A DNA stretch of 64,000 nt from Nocardioidaceae bacterium (GTDB lineage: Bacteria; Actinomycetota; Actinomycetes; Propionibacteriales; Nocardioidaceae), in the NCBI GenBank assembly GCA_018672315.1, contig CP076053.1, positions 2,529,827 to 2,593,826 of the forward strand, written 5' to 3'. Made by a program: the position numbers and the translations under genes. Below, piece after piece: positions 33,196 through 41,118 of this stretch. Position 1 is the stretch's first letter; every line of letters begins with the position of its first letter. Below the pieces are notes generated by a model. The model worked only from the letters and a program-made list of their open reading frames with translations. It ran no database searches and was not told the origin of the DNA.

Positions 33196-33476
33196 CCGCC
33201 CGCGCGATCTTCGGCGAGGAGGACGACGCCCTCGCCGTCGCCCGTCGCCTGCGTGCCGACGGCTTCGAGGCGACCGCGGCGCGCGAGCCGTTCGCGGGGG
33301 AGGACGACGACGAGGACCACGCCTGGGCCGTACGCACCGACGCGCCCGAGGCCGCCCTGGACCTCCTGTGCGAGGAGTACGACGGCTGGCTCGACGCCGA
33401 ACCGCCCCCGCACTCGAGGCCCCCGTTGGACCTGCCGGCTGCGCCGAGGCGTCACCACCGACCGCCGCGCGAGTGA
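33192..33476 (+). CDS. Small conserved-looking hypothetical protein
   Basis: 94 residues, no signal peptide. The core ARAIFGEEDDALAVARRLRA, a central acidic GEDDDEDHAWAV and ALDLLCEEYDGWLD suggest a small alpha/beta domain, perhaps SPOR- or ACT-like in shape, followed by a Pro/Arg-rich tail. No named family is recognised. ATG overlaps the Nudix stop, so it is the third gene of the operon. Confidence 0.7.
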   Translation: MTARAIFGEEDDALAVARRLRADGFEATAAREPFAGEDDDEDHAWAVRTDAPEAALDLLCEEYDGWLDAEPPPHSRPPLDLPAAPRRHHRPPRE

Positions 33477-33515
33477 GCACGGCCTCGTCCACAGGCACGC
33501 GTGTCCGACATGCAT

Positions 33516-33531
33516 TCGAACGCATGTTCGA
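33516..33531. promoter_or_regulatory. LexA/SOS box, perfect palindrome
   Basis: TCGAACGCATGTTCGA matches TCGAAC-N4-GTTCGA perfectly and ends 13 bases before the HNH nuclease start. It is the second perfect box in the window. Confidence 0.9.
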
Positions 33532-33544
33532 TTAGCATGCAGGC

Positions 33545-34837
33545 ATGACCTCGCTCCTGGACCCCGCCCCGATCGTTGGGCGGTCGCGTGTGCGGGGTCC
33601 GCGGGAGACGGTCAGTTCGGTTCATGACGCGCTCGACGCTGCGGGTCCGGTCGAGGGGCTCTCGTCGCGGGAGTGTGATGCGTTGATCGCTGAGGTCGCT
33701 CGGGCGCGGGCGCGGTTGCAGGCGTACGAGCTGCGGCTGGTCGCCGCGGCCGCGAAGACGACCGTGGCCTCTGATGCGGGGGTGCGTACCACCAGTGACT
33801 GGCTGGCTGCTCGCACCCGCACCACCGGGGCAGCCGCTGCCCGCACCGTGGGTCTGGCCGCCGACCTCGACCAGCGGCTCCCCGCCACCAGTCAGGCCCT
33901 GGACGCCGGGCTGGTCTCCCGCGAGCACGCCGCGGTGATCGCGCACGCCACCGCCCAGCTCCCCACCGGACTGTCCGCCCAGGACAGGGCCACCGTCGAG
34001 CAGCGGCTCGTCGAGCGCAGCCGCACCCTGGACCCGACCCAGCTGCGGCGCCACGCCCGCCGGGTCCTCGAGGTCGTCGAACCCGACCCCGCCGTGGTCG
34101 ATGCGCACGAGGACGCGCAGCTCGTCGATGAGGAGTCCCGCGCCCTGGCCAAGGCCCGGTTGACGCTGCACGACAACGCTGATGGCACTGTGACCGGACA
34201 CTTCACCGTCCCCCACCTGGCCGGATCGGTGCTGCGCAAGATCCTGGCCGCGATGACCGCACCCCGCCGCGCCGCGCTGGGAGCATCACACGCGCAGGGC
34301 GGTCAGAGCATCGATCGGGACTGGGCGCACGAGCGGGGTGTCGCGTTCGCGGCCCTCCTCGAGCACCTGCCCACCGACCGGCTCTCGGGCAAGACCGCGA
34401 CGACCCTCGTGGTCACGATGGACCACACCACGCTCGCGGGGGCGGTGAAGGCGGCCGGGATCGACACCGGTGAGCGGCTCTCTGCCGCGACCACCCGGCG
34501 GCTCGCGTGCAGCTCCGGGCTCGTGCCCGTCGTGCTCGGTGGGGAGTCCCAACCGCTGGACCTCGGCAGGCAACGTCGCCTGTTCTCCGAGGCCCAACGC
34601 CTCGCGGGAGCGACCCGGCACACCACCTGCGCCGCGACCGGGTGCCAGACCCCCTACGCCTGGACCGAGCTGCACCACGCCAGACCCTGGTCCCACGGCG
34701 GCGCCACCGATCTGGACGACATGGTCCCGTTGTGCGCGTTCCACCACCGCCGCATCCACGACGGCGGCTACCAGCACCGACGACAACCCGACGGGTCCAT
34801 CGTCTTCACTCGCGCTCACGCAGCGAGCGCCCCCTGA
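33545..34837 (+). CDS. DUF222/HNH endonuclease (13E12-repeat family)
   Basis: 430 residues. The N-terminal two-thirds is the helical DUF222 domain (from GLSSRECDALIAEVARARA to about residue 330). The C-terminal HNH nuclease reads CAATGCQTPYAWTELHHARP, then WSHGGATDLDDMVPLC and FHHRRIHDGG, with metal-binding histidines and zinc cysteines intact. The family is multicopy in actinobacteria and often called 13E12; 13E12 genes in mycobacteria are LexA targets, and a perfect LexA box sits here as well. It may act in DNA processing after damage, or be a selfish nuclease; neither is shown. Confidence 0.92.
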   Translation: MTSLLDPAPIVGRSRVRGPRETVSSVHDALDAAGPVEGLSSRECDALIAEVARARARLQAYELRLVAAAAKTTVASDAGVRTTSDWLAARTRTTGAAAARTVGLAADLDQRLPATSQALDAGLVSREHAAVIAHATAQLPTGLSAQDRATVEQRLVERSRTLDPTQLRRHARRVLEVVEPDPAVVDAHEDAQLVDEESRALAKARLTLHDNADGTVTGHFTVPHLAGSVLRKILAAMTAPRRAALGASHAQGGQSIDRDWAHERGVAFAALLEHLPTDRLSGKTATTLVVTMDHTTLAGAVKAAGIDTGERLSAATTRRLACSSGLVPVVLGGESQPLDLGRQRRLFSEAQRLAGATRHTTCAATGCQTPYAWTELHHARPWSHGGATDLDDMVPLCAFHHRRIHDGGYQHRRQPDGSIVFTRAHAASAP

Positions 34838-34851
34838 CTAGGCTCGCGCGC

Positions 34852-35799
34852 ATGAGCGACCTGCCCGACCGACGCCTGCTGCTGGTGCACGCACACCCCG
34901 ATGACGAGACCATCGGCCAGGGCGTCACGATGGCGAAGTACGTCCGCGACGGCGCCCACGTCACCCTCGTCACCTGCACCGGGGGAGAGGAGGGCGAGAT
35001 CCTCGTGCCCGAGCTCGAGCACCTCGCCTCCGACCGCGAGGACCGCCTCGCCGAGCACCGACGCATCGAGCTCGCCGAGGCGATGCGCATCCTCGGCGTC
35101 ACCGACCACCGCTTCCTCGGCGGCTTCGGCGCCTACCGCGACTCCGGCATGGTCTGGCACGACGAGGGCCACGCCGTGGCCGGCGAGCACATCCACCCCG
35201 GTGCGTTCTGGGGCGCCGACCTCACGGCGGCGGCGAACGACCTCGTCGAGGTGATCCGCGAGGTCCGTCCCCAGGTGCTGGTCTGCTACGACGAGTTCGG
35301 CGGCTACGGCCACCCCGACCACATCCAGGCCCACCGCGTCGCGATGTACGCCGCCCAGCTCGCCGCCGTCCCCTCCTACCGCCGCGAGCTCGGCGAGGCC
35401 TGGGACATTCCCAAGATCTACTGGGGGGCCATGCCCGAGTCGCGCATGCGCGCCGGGCTGCGCGCCATCCGCGCCGCCGGCGACACCACCTCCTTCGAGG
35501 GCCTCGACCCCGACGGACCGCTGCCGCGCTTCATCACCCCCGACGCCGACGTCACCACCGTCGTCGCCGACGAGACCCTGGTCGACACCAAGCTCGCCGC
35601 GCTGCGCGCCCACGCCACCCAGGTCACCACCGACGGGCCGTTCTTCGCCCTCTCCGACAACTCCGGGCAGCAGGCGTGGGCGGCGGAGTACTTCCGCATC
35701 GTCAAGGGCGAGGCCGTTCCCGACCCCGAGGGCGGCGACGACCCCGATGTCGACGGTCAGCTCGAGACCGACCTGTTCGCCGGCCTCACGGCCGACTGA
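34852..35799 (+). CDS. mshB: Mycothiol biosynthesis deacetylase
   Basis: Removes the acetyl group from GlcNAc-inositol, the second committed step in mycothiol synthesis. 315 residues of the LmbE/PIG-L fold. The zinc site is formed by AHPDDE near residue 14 and GHPDHIQAH near 155. TCTGGEEGEI and FGAYRDSGM are typical of MshB rather than of the mycothiol-conjugate amidase Mca. The DUF6113 gene directly downstream is its usual neighbour. Confidence 0.94.
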   Translation: MSDLPDRRLLLVHAHPDDETIGQGVTMAKYVRDGAHVTLVTCTGGEEGEILVPELEHLASDREDRLAEHRRIELAEAMRILGVTDHRFLGGFGAYRDSGMVWHDEGHAVAGEHIHPGAFWGADLTAAANDLVEVIREVRPQVLVCYDEFGGYGHPDHIQAHRVAMYAAQLAAVPSYRRELGEAWDIPKIYWGAMPESRMRAGLRAIRAAGDTTSFEGLDPDGPLPRFITPDADVTTVVADETLVDTKLAALRAHATQVTTDGPFFALSDNSGQQAWAAEYFRIVKGEAVPDPEGGDDPDVDGQLETDLFAGLTAD

Positions 35800-35800
35800 G

Positions 35801-36184
35801 GTGGCTCCCGGCGTACGCGGCGCACGCGACGTACGCGGCGTCGCCGGCTCCGTGGCCGGTCCTGCTGCCGGACTGACCTGCGGTGTCGTCGCCGGCGTCG
35901 CGAGCGTGGCGCTCTACGCGTACGACTGGGGCCTCGCCCTGGTCGCCGTCACCTGCACGACCGCGCTGCTGCTGACACCGCCGGGACGGGTACGCGGGGC
36001 CGCAGCTGTCGGCTGGACGCTCGCGGTGCTGCTCGCCGCCCGCGGCGGCCCCGGTGGCGACATCGTGGTCACCCAGGACGTCCGCAGCGTCTTCCTCGCG
36101 CTGGTGGGCCTGATTCTCCTCGTCGTCGCCGCGGCCACGTGGCCACGGAATCAGCCCGACCGGGCTCTATCCTCGTCGCCGTGA
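35801..36184 (+). CDS. DUF6113 family membrane protein
   Basis: 127 residues with about four hydrophobic segments (GLTCGVVAGVASVALYAY, LALVAVTCTTALLL, GWTLAVLLAA, FLALVGLILLVVAAAT). The family is small, actinobacterial and found after mshB; its function is unknown. GTG 35801 is 1 base past the mshB stop. Its stop overlaps the VanW-like start (GTGA). Confidence 0.85.
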   Translation: MAPGVRGARDVRGVAGSVAGPAAGLTCGVVAGVASVALYAYDWGLALVAVTCTTALLLTPPGRVRGAAAVGWTLAVLLAARGGPGGDIVVTQDVRSVFLALVGLILLVVAAATWPRNQPDRALSSSP

Positions 36185-37983
36185 ATGCCACCGGTCCCGA
36201 CGACGAGCACGCCGCCGACGACCGACCCGACGAGCGGAGCCGAGGCGTCGGTGGCGACGACTTCGGCGACCCGGCCAGTGGGCCCGAGCGCAGCGGCGCC
36301 GGCGCGGCCCTCGCAGTACTGGTCGCCGTCGTCCTGGTCGCCGGGGCCGGCTACGTGTGGGCGGTGCTCAACGCCGGGGACCGCATCGCCCCCGGCACCA
36401 CCGTCGCCGGCGTCGACGTCGGCGGGGTCCAGCCCGCGGCCGCCGAGCTGACGCTGCGCAACGGACTCGCGACCCGCGCGAGCGAGGACGTCGAGCTCAC
36501 CGTGGCCGGCGCGCAGGTGCTCCGGTCGCCGTCGTCGCTCGGACTGTCGGTGGACTACGCCGCGACCGTCGACCAGGCCGCCGGCGGATCGCGCTGGCTG
36601 CCGGCCAACCTGTGGGACTTCTACACCGGCGGCACCAGTCTCGACGCCGTCGTCGACGTCGACCGCGCGACGCTGCTGCCGTTCCTCGACGACGTCGTCG
36701 CAGACGCCGAGCAGGCGCCCGTCGAGGGCGAGGTCCTCATCAGCGGCGCCGACTACGAGGTCGTCGAGCCCGTCGAGGGCACCCGGCTCGACCGTGTCCA
36801 GGCCGTCGCGACCCTGCGGTCGCAGTGGCTCGACGCCGACGTCGTGGAGCTGCCGCTGGAGCCCGCGCTGCCCGACATCGACGCCGACGACGTACGCCGC
36901 GCCGTCACCCAGATCGCCGAGCCGGTCGTCTCCGGGCCCGTGCGGCTGCGGGTGGGGCAGGACGTCGTACGCCTCGCCCCCCGCGACTACACCGACCTCG
37001 TCTCGCTGACGCCGGTGCAGGGCCGGCTCGAGCTCGCCGTCAACGAGGAGCGCCTGCCGCTGCGGGTGTCCCTCGCGCTCAGCCAGGCCGACCTGCTGGA
37101 CGCCGGACGCGACGCCCAGCTGGACGTCGTCGACGGACGCGTCGAGATCGAGCCCGCCGTCGTCGGCCAGCGGGTCGTCACCGAGCCGCTGGTCCTGCGC
37201 TTCCGGCAGGCCACCTTGGCCGCCGACGTCGCCGACCGCGTCCTCCGGGTGCCGCTGCAACGGCGGCGACCCGAGCTGACCACCGCCGCCGCCGAGCAGC
37301 TCGAGATCACCGAGCAGCTCGCCGAGGTGCAGATCCCGTACGCGAGCGCCCCCTTCCGCGACACCAACCTCGCGCGCGGCGCCGAGGAGCTCGACGGCAC
37401 GCTCATCGAGGCGGGGGAGTCGCTGTCGTTCAACGAGACGATCGGCCCCCCGACGCCCGAGCGCGGCTTCGTCGAGGGCGTCCGCTACGACGACGGTCAG
37501 ACGTACGCCGGGGTCGGTGCCGGGCTCTCCCGCCTGGCCAGCGCGCTCGCCAGCGCCGCCTGGCAGTCCGCCCTGGACCTGCAGGAGCGCAGCCCGATGC
37601 CATGGCACCCCGAGGAGTACCCGATCGGCGTCGACGCCGCCGTCCAGTTCGGCGTCACCGACCTCGTCGTCGCCAACCCCTCCCCGTACGGCGTCCTCGT
37701 CACCGCGGAGGTCGCCGAGGGTGGGAACCGGGCGGTGACCGTGTCCCTGTGGTCGACGACCTGGCGCGAGGTGCGTACGTCGCTCTCGGCCTTCACCGAC
37801 CAGGAGTCCCCGGCGAGCGAGTTCGTGTCCACCGAGGGCTGTGTCGGCGTCGCGGGTCAGCCGGGCTTCGACGTCACCGCCACCCGGACGCTCCTGCGAC
37901 CCGGCGGCGGCGCGCAGGTGCGCACCGACGACCTGGAGGCGTCCTACCGGCCCCTGCCGAACATCGTCTGCGTCAACCCCTGA
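36181..37983 (+). CDS. VanW family protein with peptidoglycan-binding-like domains
   Basis: 600 residues. A cytoplasmic acidic N-terminus is followed by one membrane helix (about 38-62, AALAVLVAVVLVAGAGYVW), so most of the protein is outside. AGVDVGGVQPAAAELTLRNG starts the first of two PG_binding_4-like modules. The VanW domain (about 390-600) has LNGT-like ELDGTLIEAGESLSFN, IGPPTPERGF, and HPEEYPIGVDAAV. VanW-like proteins are linked to cell-wall metabolism, but the reaction is unknown. GTG 36181 gives the GTGA overlap with DUF6113. Confidence 0.9.
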   Translation: MNATGPDDEHAADDRPDERSRGVGGDDFGDPASGPERSGAGAALAVLVAVVLVAGAGYVWAVLNAGDRIAPGTTVAGVDVGGVQPAAAELTLRNGLATRASEDVELTVAGAQVLRSPSSLGLSVDYAATVDQAAGGSRWLPANLWDFYTGGTSLDAVVDVDRATLLPFLDDVVADAEQAPVEGEVLISGADYEVVEPVEGTRLDRVQAVATLRSQWLDADVVELPLEPALPDIDADDVRRAVTQIAEPVVSGPVRLRVGQDVVRLAPRDYTDLVSLTPVQGRLELAVNEERLPLRVSLALSQADLLDAGRDAQLDVVDGRVEIEPAVVGQRVVTEPLVLRFRQATLAADVADRVLRVPLQRRRPELTTAAAEQLEITEQLAEVQIPYASAPFRDTNLARGAEELDGTLIEAGESLSFNETIGPPTPERGFVEGVRYDDGQTYAGVGAGLSRLASALASAAWQSALDLQERSPMPWHPEEYPIGVDAAVQFGVTDLVVANPSPYGVLVTAEVAEGGNRAVTVSLWSTTWREVRTSLSAFTDQESPASEFVSTEGCVGVAGQPGFDVTATRTLLRPGGGAQVRTDDLEASYRPLPNIVCVNP

Positions 37984-38005
37984 CCGGGGAAACCTGCCGG
38001 ATGAA

Positions 38006-38033
38006 CTGGGCGAACGTTCGCGAACTGTCCCAG
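38006..38033. promoter_or_regulatory. Nested palindrome upstream of the metalloprotease
   Basis: GCGAACGTTCGC (38010-38021) is a perfect 12 bp palindrome, flanked by an outer CTGGG/CCCAG pair. It lies 20-47 bases before the GTG start at 38053. It may be an operator; it is not a LexA box because the four spacer bases are missing. Confidence 0.4.
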
Positions 38034-38052
38034 CGAGCCCTACGCTTGGCTG

Positions 38053-39798
38053 GTGCGAGCCACCCGTGACCGTCGTCCCCGTCTGCTCGCCCGGGCCGTC
38101 CCGGCCCTGACCTTCGTGGCGGCGCTGACCGTCCAGGGCCTCGCGGTCACCGCCCAGGCCGAGGAGCCGGCACCGGCGCCGACCGGGACGCCGGCCGGGA
38201 CACCGGCCGGGACGCCGGACCGCCCCGCCGAACCGGGTGCGGAGATGGGGCAGGAGCAGCGCTCGGAGCAGGCGGAGGAGACCCTGGAGGAAGTCCAGGC
38301 GATCCTGTCCGGGCAGGGCGAGCCCGCCGCGACGGGTGGGACGCCGGCCGACCCGGGGACGCTCCCACCGGGTCGCCTCGCGGAGGCAGCGGAGCCCGAG
38401 GCGCACCTCTCCCTCGCCCTGCGCGACCTCGGCATGCAGCTCGACGACCTCGGGCCCGCCGACAGGCGCGAGGCACGACGCATCCTGGCGCGACCGACGA
38501 GCTCGTACCAGGGCGACTACATCTCCTACCTGGCGGGCGCGGAGCTGAAGACCTCGTGCGGGCCGCAGGTGTGCGTGCACTGGGTCGACGAAGCGCCTGC
38601 CCGTGGTCGCGACGACACCCCGCCGCGGGCCGACACCGACGGCGACGGCGTCCCAGACCAGGTGCAGCTGACGCTCCGCACCTTCGAGAACGTCCGCAAG
38701 CGCACCGTGGCGATGGGCTACCGTCCGCCGCTCGTCGACGACGTGGACGTCGCCGACCCCGACGCCCGCGGCCGTTTCGACGTCTACCTCGCCGACCTCG
38801 GCTCGCTGCGCCCGTTCCCGCTGTTCGGCTACTGCGCCTGGGAGTCCAAGGCCGGGTACGACTACGCCGGTGCCGGCTACTGCGTCGTCGACAACGACTT
38901 CTCCGCGCGCCAGTTCAAGGCGCCGCCGCGCAAGAGCCTGCGCGAGACCATCGCCCACGAGTTCTTCCACGCCGTGCAGTTCGCCTACGACGCCGTCGAG
39001 GACCTGTGGTTCATGGAGTCCACGGCCACCTGGATCGAGGACGAGCTCTACGACCGCGCCAACGGCAACCGCAACTACCTCGACGAGTCCCAGCTCGCCT
39101 TCCCGAACCTGCCGATCGACGACCCGCTCGGCCGCTACGGCAACTGGGTGTTCATGCGCTGGCTCAGCGAGCGCTTCGGCCCCTCGATCGTGCTGCAGGC
39201 CTGGCGTCAGGCCGACTCGGTCGCCGGACCCGACAAGTGGGGTCTGCAGGCCATCGACACCGCGCTGCGCGCCCGGGGCACGACGCTCGCGGCGCAGCTC
39301 CCCCGCTACGCGGTCGACCTGAGGTTCGCCAAGCGCACCTTCGAGGAGGGCGGCGAGAGCAAGCTGTGGCGGCCGGCGTCGGCCGGTCAGCGCATCGGAC
39401 TGAGCCGGCAGGCGCCGGTCAGCCAGGTCCAGCGTCTCGTGGTGCGTCAGACCGGGTCGCAGTCCCTGGTCGTGCCGACCCGGGACGCCACCAGCGGCAT
39501 GCGTCGCCTCGTCGTCGCGGTCAAGACGCCGGCGAGGGCCCGGGGCGTACGCGTGAAGCTGGTGCAGGTGCGCAGCAACGGCAAGCGCGTCGTCCGTCCC
39601 GTCAAGGTCGACAAGCGGGGCTCCGGCACCGCGCGCATCGGGTTCGTGCGCAGCAACGTCGACCGCGTGCTGGTGCTCGCCACCGCCACCAGCTACAGGA
39701 TGGTGTGCTGGCAGCGGCCCCCCACGGGGTTCTCCTGCGACGGCGCCCGTGTCGACGACAACCTGCCGGTCGCGGTGCAGGTGGCCGGCCGGCGCTAG
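38053..39798 (+). CDS. Secreted putative metalloprotease (MXAN_6640-like)
   Basis: 581 residues. A signal peptide (about 1-36, ending AQA) is followed by a Pro/Thr/Gly/Ala-rich spacer. The catalytic part has DTDGDGVPDQVQ (calcium-binding-like), YCVVDNDF and the zinc motif HEFFHAVQFAYD near residue 305, with a downstream glutamate in FMESTATWIEDELYD. This is the pattern of MXAN_6640-type putative metalloproteases. The C-terminal 160 residues are beta-rich and may bind substrate or wall. Start GTG 38053. Confidence 0.88.
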   Translation: MRATRDRRPRLLARAVPALTFVAALTVQGLAVTAQAEEPAPAPTGTPAGTPAGTPDRPAEPGAEMGQEQRSEQAEETLEEVQAILSGQGEPAATGGTPADPGTLPPGRLAEAAEPEAHLSLALRDLGMQLDDLGPADRREARRILARPTSSYQGDYISYLAGAELKTSCGPQVCVHWVDEAPARGRDDTPPRADTDGDGVPDQVQLTLRTFENVRKRTVAMGYRPPLVDDVDVADPDARGRFDVYLADLGSLRPFPLFGYCAWESKAGYDYAGAGYCVVDNDFSARQFKAPPRKSLRETIAHEFFHAVQFAYDAVEDLWFMESTATWIEDELYDRANGNRNYLDESQLAFPNLPIDDPLGRYGNWVFMRWLSERFGPSIVLQAWRQADSVAGPDKWGLQAIDTALRARGTTLAAQLPRYAVDLRFAKRTFEEGGESKLWRPASAGQRIGLSRQAPVSQVQRLVVRQTGSQSLVVPTRDATSGMRRLVVAVKTPARARGVRVKLVQVRSNGKRVVRPVKVDKRGSGTARIGFVRSNVDRVLVLATATSYRMVCWQRPPTGFSCDGARVDDNLPVAVQVAGRR

Positions 39799-39856
39799 AC
39801 CCGAGCAGCAGACCCGAGCAGCAGACCCGAGCAGCAGGCCCGAGCAGCAGGCCCGA
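39799..39856. repeat. 13 bp tandem repeat, about 4.4 copies
   Basis: Copies of ACCCGAGCAGCAG, the last ones starting with G, run from directly after the metalloprotease stop to 2 bases before the end of the convergent kinase gene. It occupies the whole intergenic space. Confidence 0.9.
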
Positions 39857-39858
39857 CC

Positions 39859-41079
39859 TCAGCGGTCGAGCACCAGCTCCAGCGAGCTGATCAGGCAGCG
39901 CTGCGCGACCGTCGGAGCCAAGGACCTGCGCGTCGCCGCCGTCAGTCGGCTGACCATCACCGCGACCTCGATCTGCCCGGCGAGCGCGTCGGACCCGATC
40001 GTCTCCCGCAGCGTCCGCCGCAGCGCCGCGCGGGCGACGGCGTAGATCGGGGCGTCGTCCCACCCGTCGCGCAGCAGCTCGTACGACGCCTCGTCCGACC
40101 ACCGGTAGCGACCCTGGGCGTGCTCGGTCAGCGACACGGCCGCGAGCAGGTGGTCGAAGCCGACGATCCCGTCGTCACGGGCGTACTCCCAGTCCACCAG
40201 CCCCGTGACCCGTCCGGGGCCGGGCCCGTCGCAGTCCACGGTGACGTTCTGCGCGGAGACGTCGCGGTGCTCGAGCACCTGCACGTCCAGGGCCTTCAGG
40301 TCGCGGCGCACCGCCTCCAGACGGCGTACGGTGCGCGCCTCGAGCGGCATCGTGCCCAGCGGGTCGAACACCGCGTCGAGCGCCGCCGCGGGGTTGCCGG
40401 GCCGCGCGGTGCCGAGGGCGAGCAGCCGGAGCTTGTCGTGCAGGTCCTCGATCGTCGCCACGGTGGTCGCGGGCCAGGTGAGGCCGTCGCGGTCCCCGTC
40501 GATCCACAGCGGCAGCCCGGCCAGACCCTCCTGCACCAGCCAGGAGCCCAACCGCCCCAGCTGCCGCGGGGCGATGCCCAGGGACGCCGCGCGCTCCTGC
40601 GCGTCCGCCTCGGCGCGCCGTCCCGAGGACCGGGCCGAGGTCAGCACGAGGCTCGGGTGCAGGTCGTCCTGCCGGAAGACGAAGACCGTCCGGCCGCCAC
40701 TGCGCGAGACCGCGAGCAGCGACGCCTCCTCCAGCGACGGCGCGCGGCGCCCCGGCAGCCCCTTGACGCTGAAGTCCGCCCAGGCGTCGACCAGGTCCCG
40801 GCGTAGCGCGTCGAGCTCCTCGTCGGTCGAGGTCGGCAGGCGTCGCAATACGGCGGCTGCGAGATCGGTCGGCAGCGGCGACCGCGACACCCGCGCGCGC
40901 AGGCGGGGCGCTCGCGTGGCCGCGGCGGGCATCCCGTGGTTCAGCGCCCGCCGCAGCTGCGTCGCGTGGAAGTCGGCAGGGCCCGGCCACCGGGTGTCGA
41001 GCACCGCGGTGCGCGGGCTGGTGAGCCGGACGTAGCGGCCGGCGTCCGCCGTGCGACGGCCGGGCCACGGTCGAGTCAT
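39859..41079 (-). CDS. Aminoglycoside phosphotransferase-like small-molecule kinase
   Basis: 406 residues. Kinase-like fold with the catalytic loop LEHRDVSAQNVTVD (HxDxxxxN, near residue 267) and the metal-binding LVDWEYARDDGI, as in APH/choline-kinase enzymes. The N-terminal region is Arg-rich and diverged, and the nucleotide-binding lobe is recognisable only as TVFVFRQDD and LVLTSARSS. It lies 39 bases downstream of the flippase gene on the same strand. With that context, phosphorylation of a sugar or lipid-linked intermediate is more likely than antibiotic resistance. Confidence 0.75.
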   Translation of the reverse strand: MTRPWPGRRTADAGRYVRLTSPRTAVLDTRWPGPADFHATQLRRALNHGMPAAATRAPRLRARVSRSPLPTDLAAAVLRRLPTSTDEELDALRRDLVDAWADFSVKGLPGRRAPSLEEASLLAVSRSGGRTVFVFRQDDLHPSLVLTSARSSGRRAEADAQERAASLGIAPRQLGRLGSWLVQEGLAGLPLWIDGDRDGLTWPATTVATIEDLHDKLRLLALGTARPGNPAAALDAVFDPLGTMPLEARTVRRLEAVRRDLKALDVQVLEHRDVSAQNVTVDCDGPGPGRVTGLVDWEYARDDGIVGFDHLLAAVSLTEHAQGRYRWSDEASYELLRDGWDDAPIYAVARAALRRTLRETIGSDALAGQIEVAVMVSRLTAATRRSLAPTVAQRCLISSLELVLDR

Positions 41080-41118
41080 CCCTCGACCGTAGCCAGGTGC
41101 AACGACCGTGTGGTCATC

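Noticed and set aside
33545-34837. HNH gene as an intron- or intein-encoded homing nuclease
   Set aside because: It is a free-standing gene with its own LexA box and a full DUF222 domain, and no host gene is interrupted.
36151-38970. A 939-residue minus-strand open frame over the VanW-like and metalloprotease genes
   Set aside because: It spans two well-supported plus-strand genes and their intergenic region, and its composition is that of a GC-driven shadow.
39859-41079. Kinase-like protein as an antibiotic resistance gene
   Set aside because: Only the catalytic loop and metal-binding motif match APH; the N-terminal lobe is diverged and the operon partner is a polysaccharide flippase.
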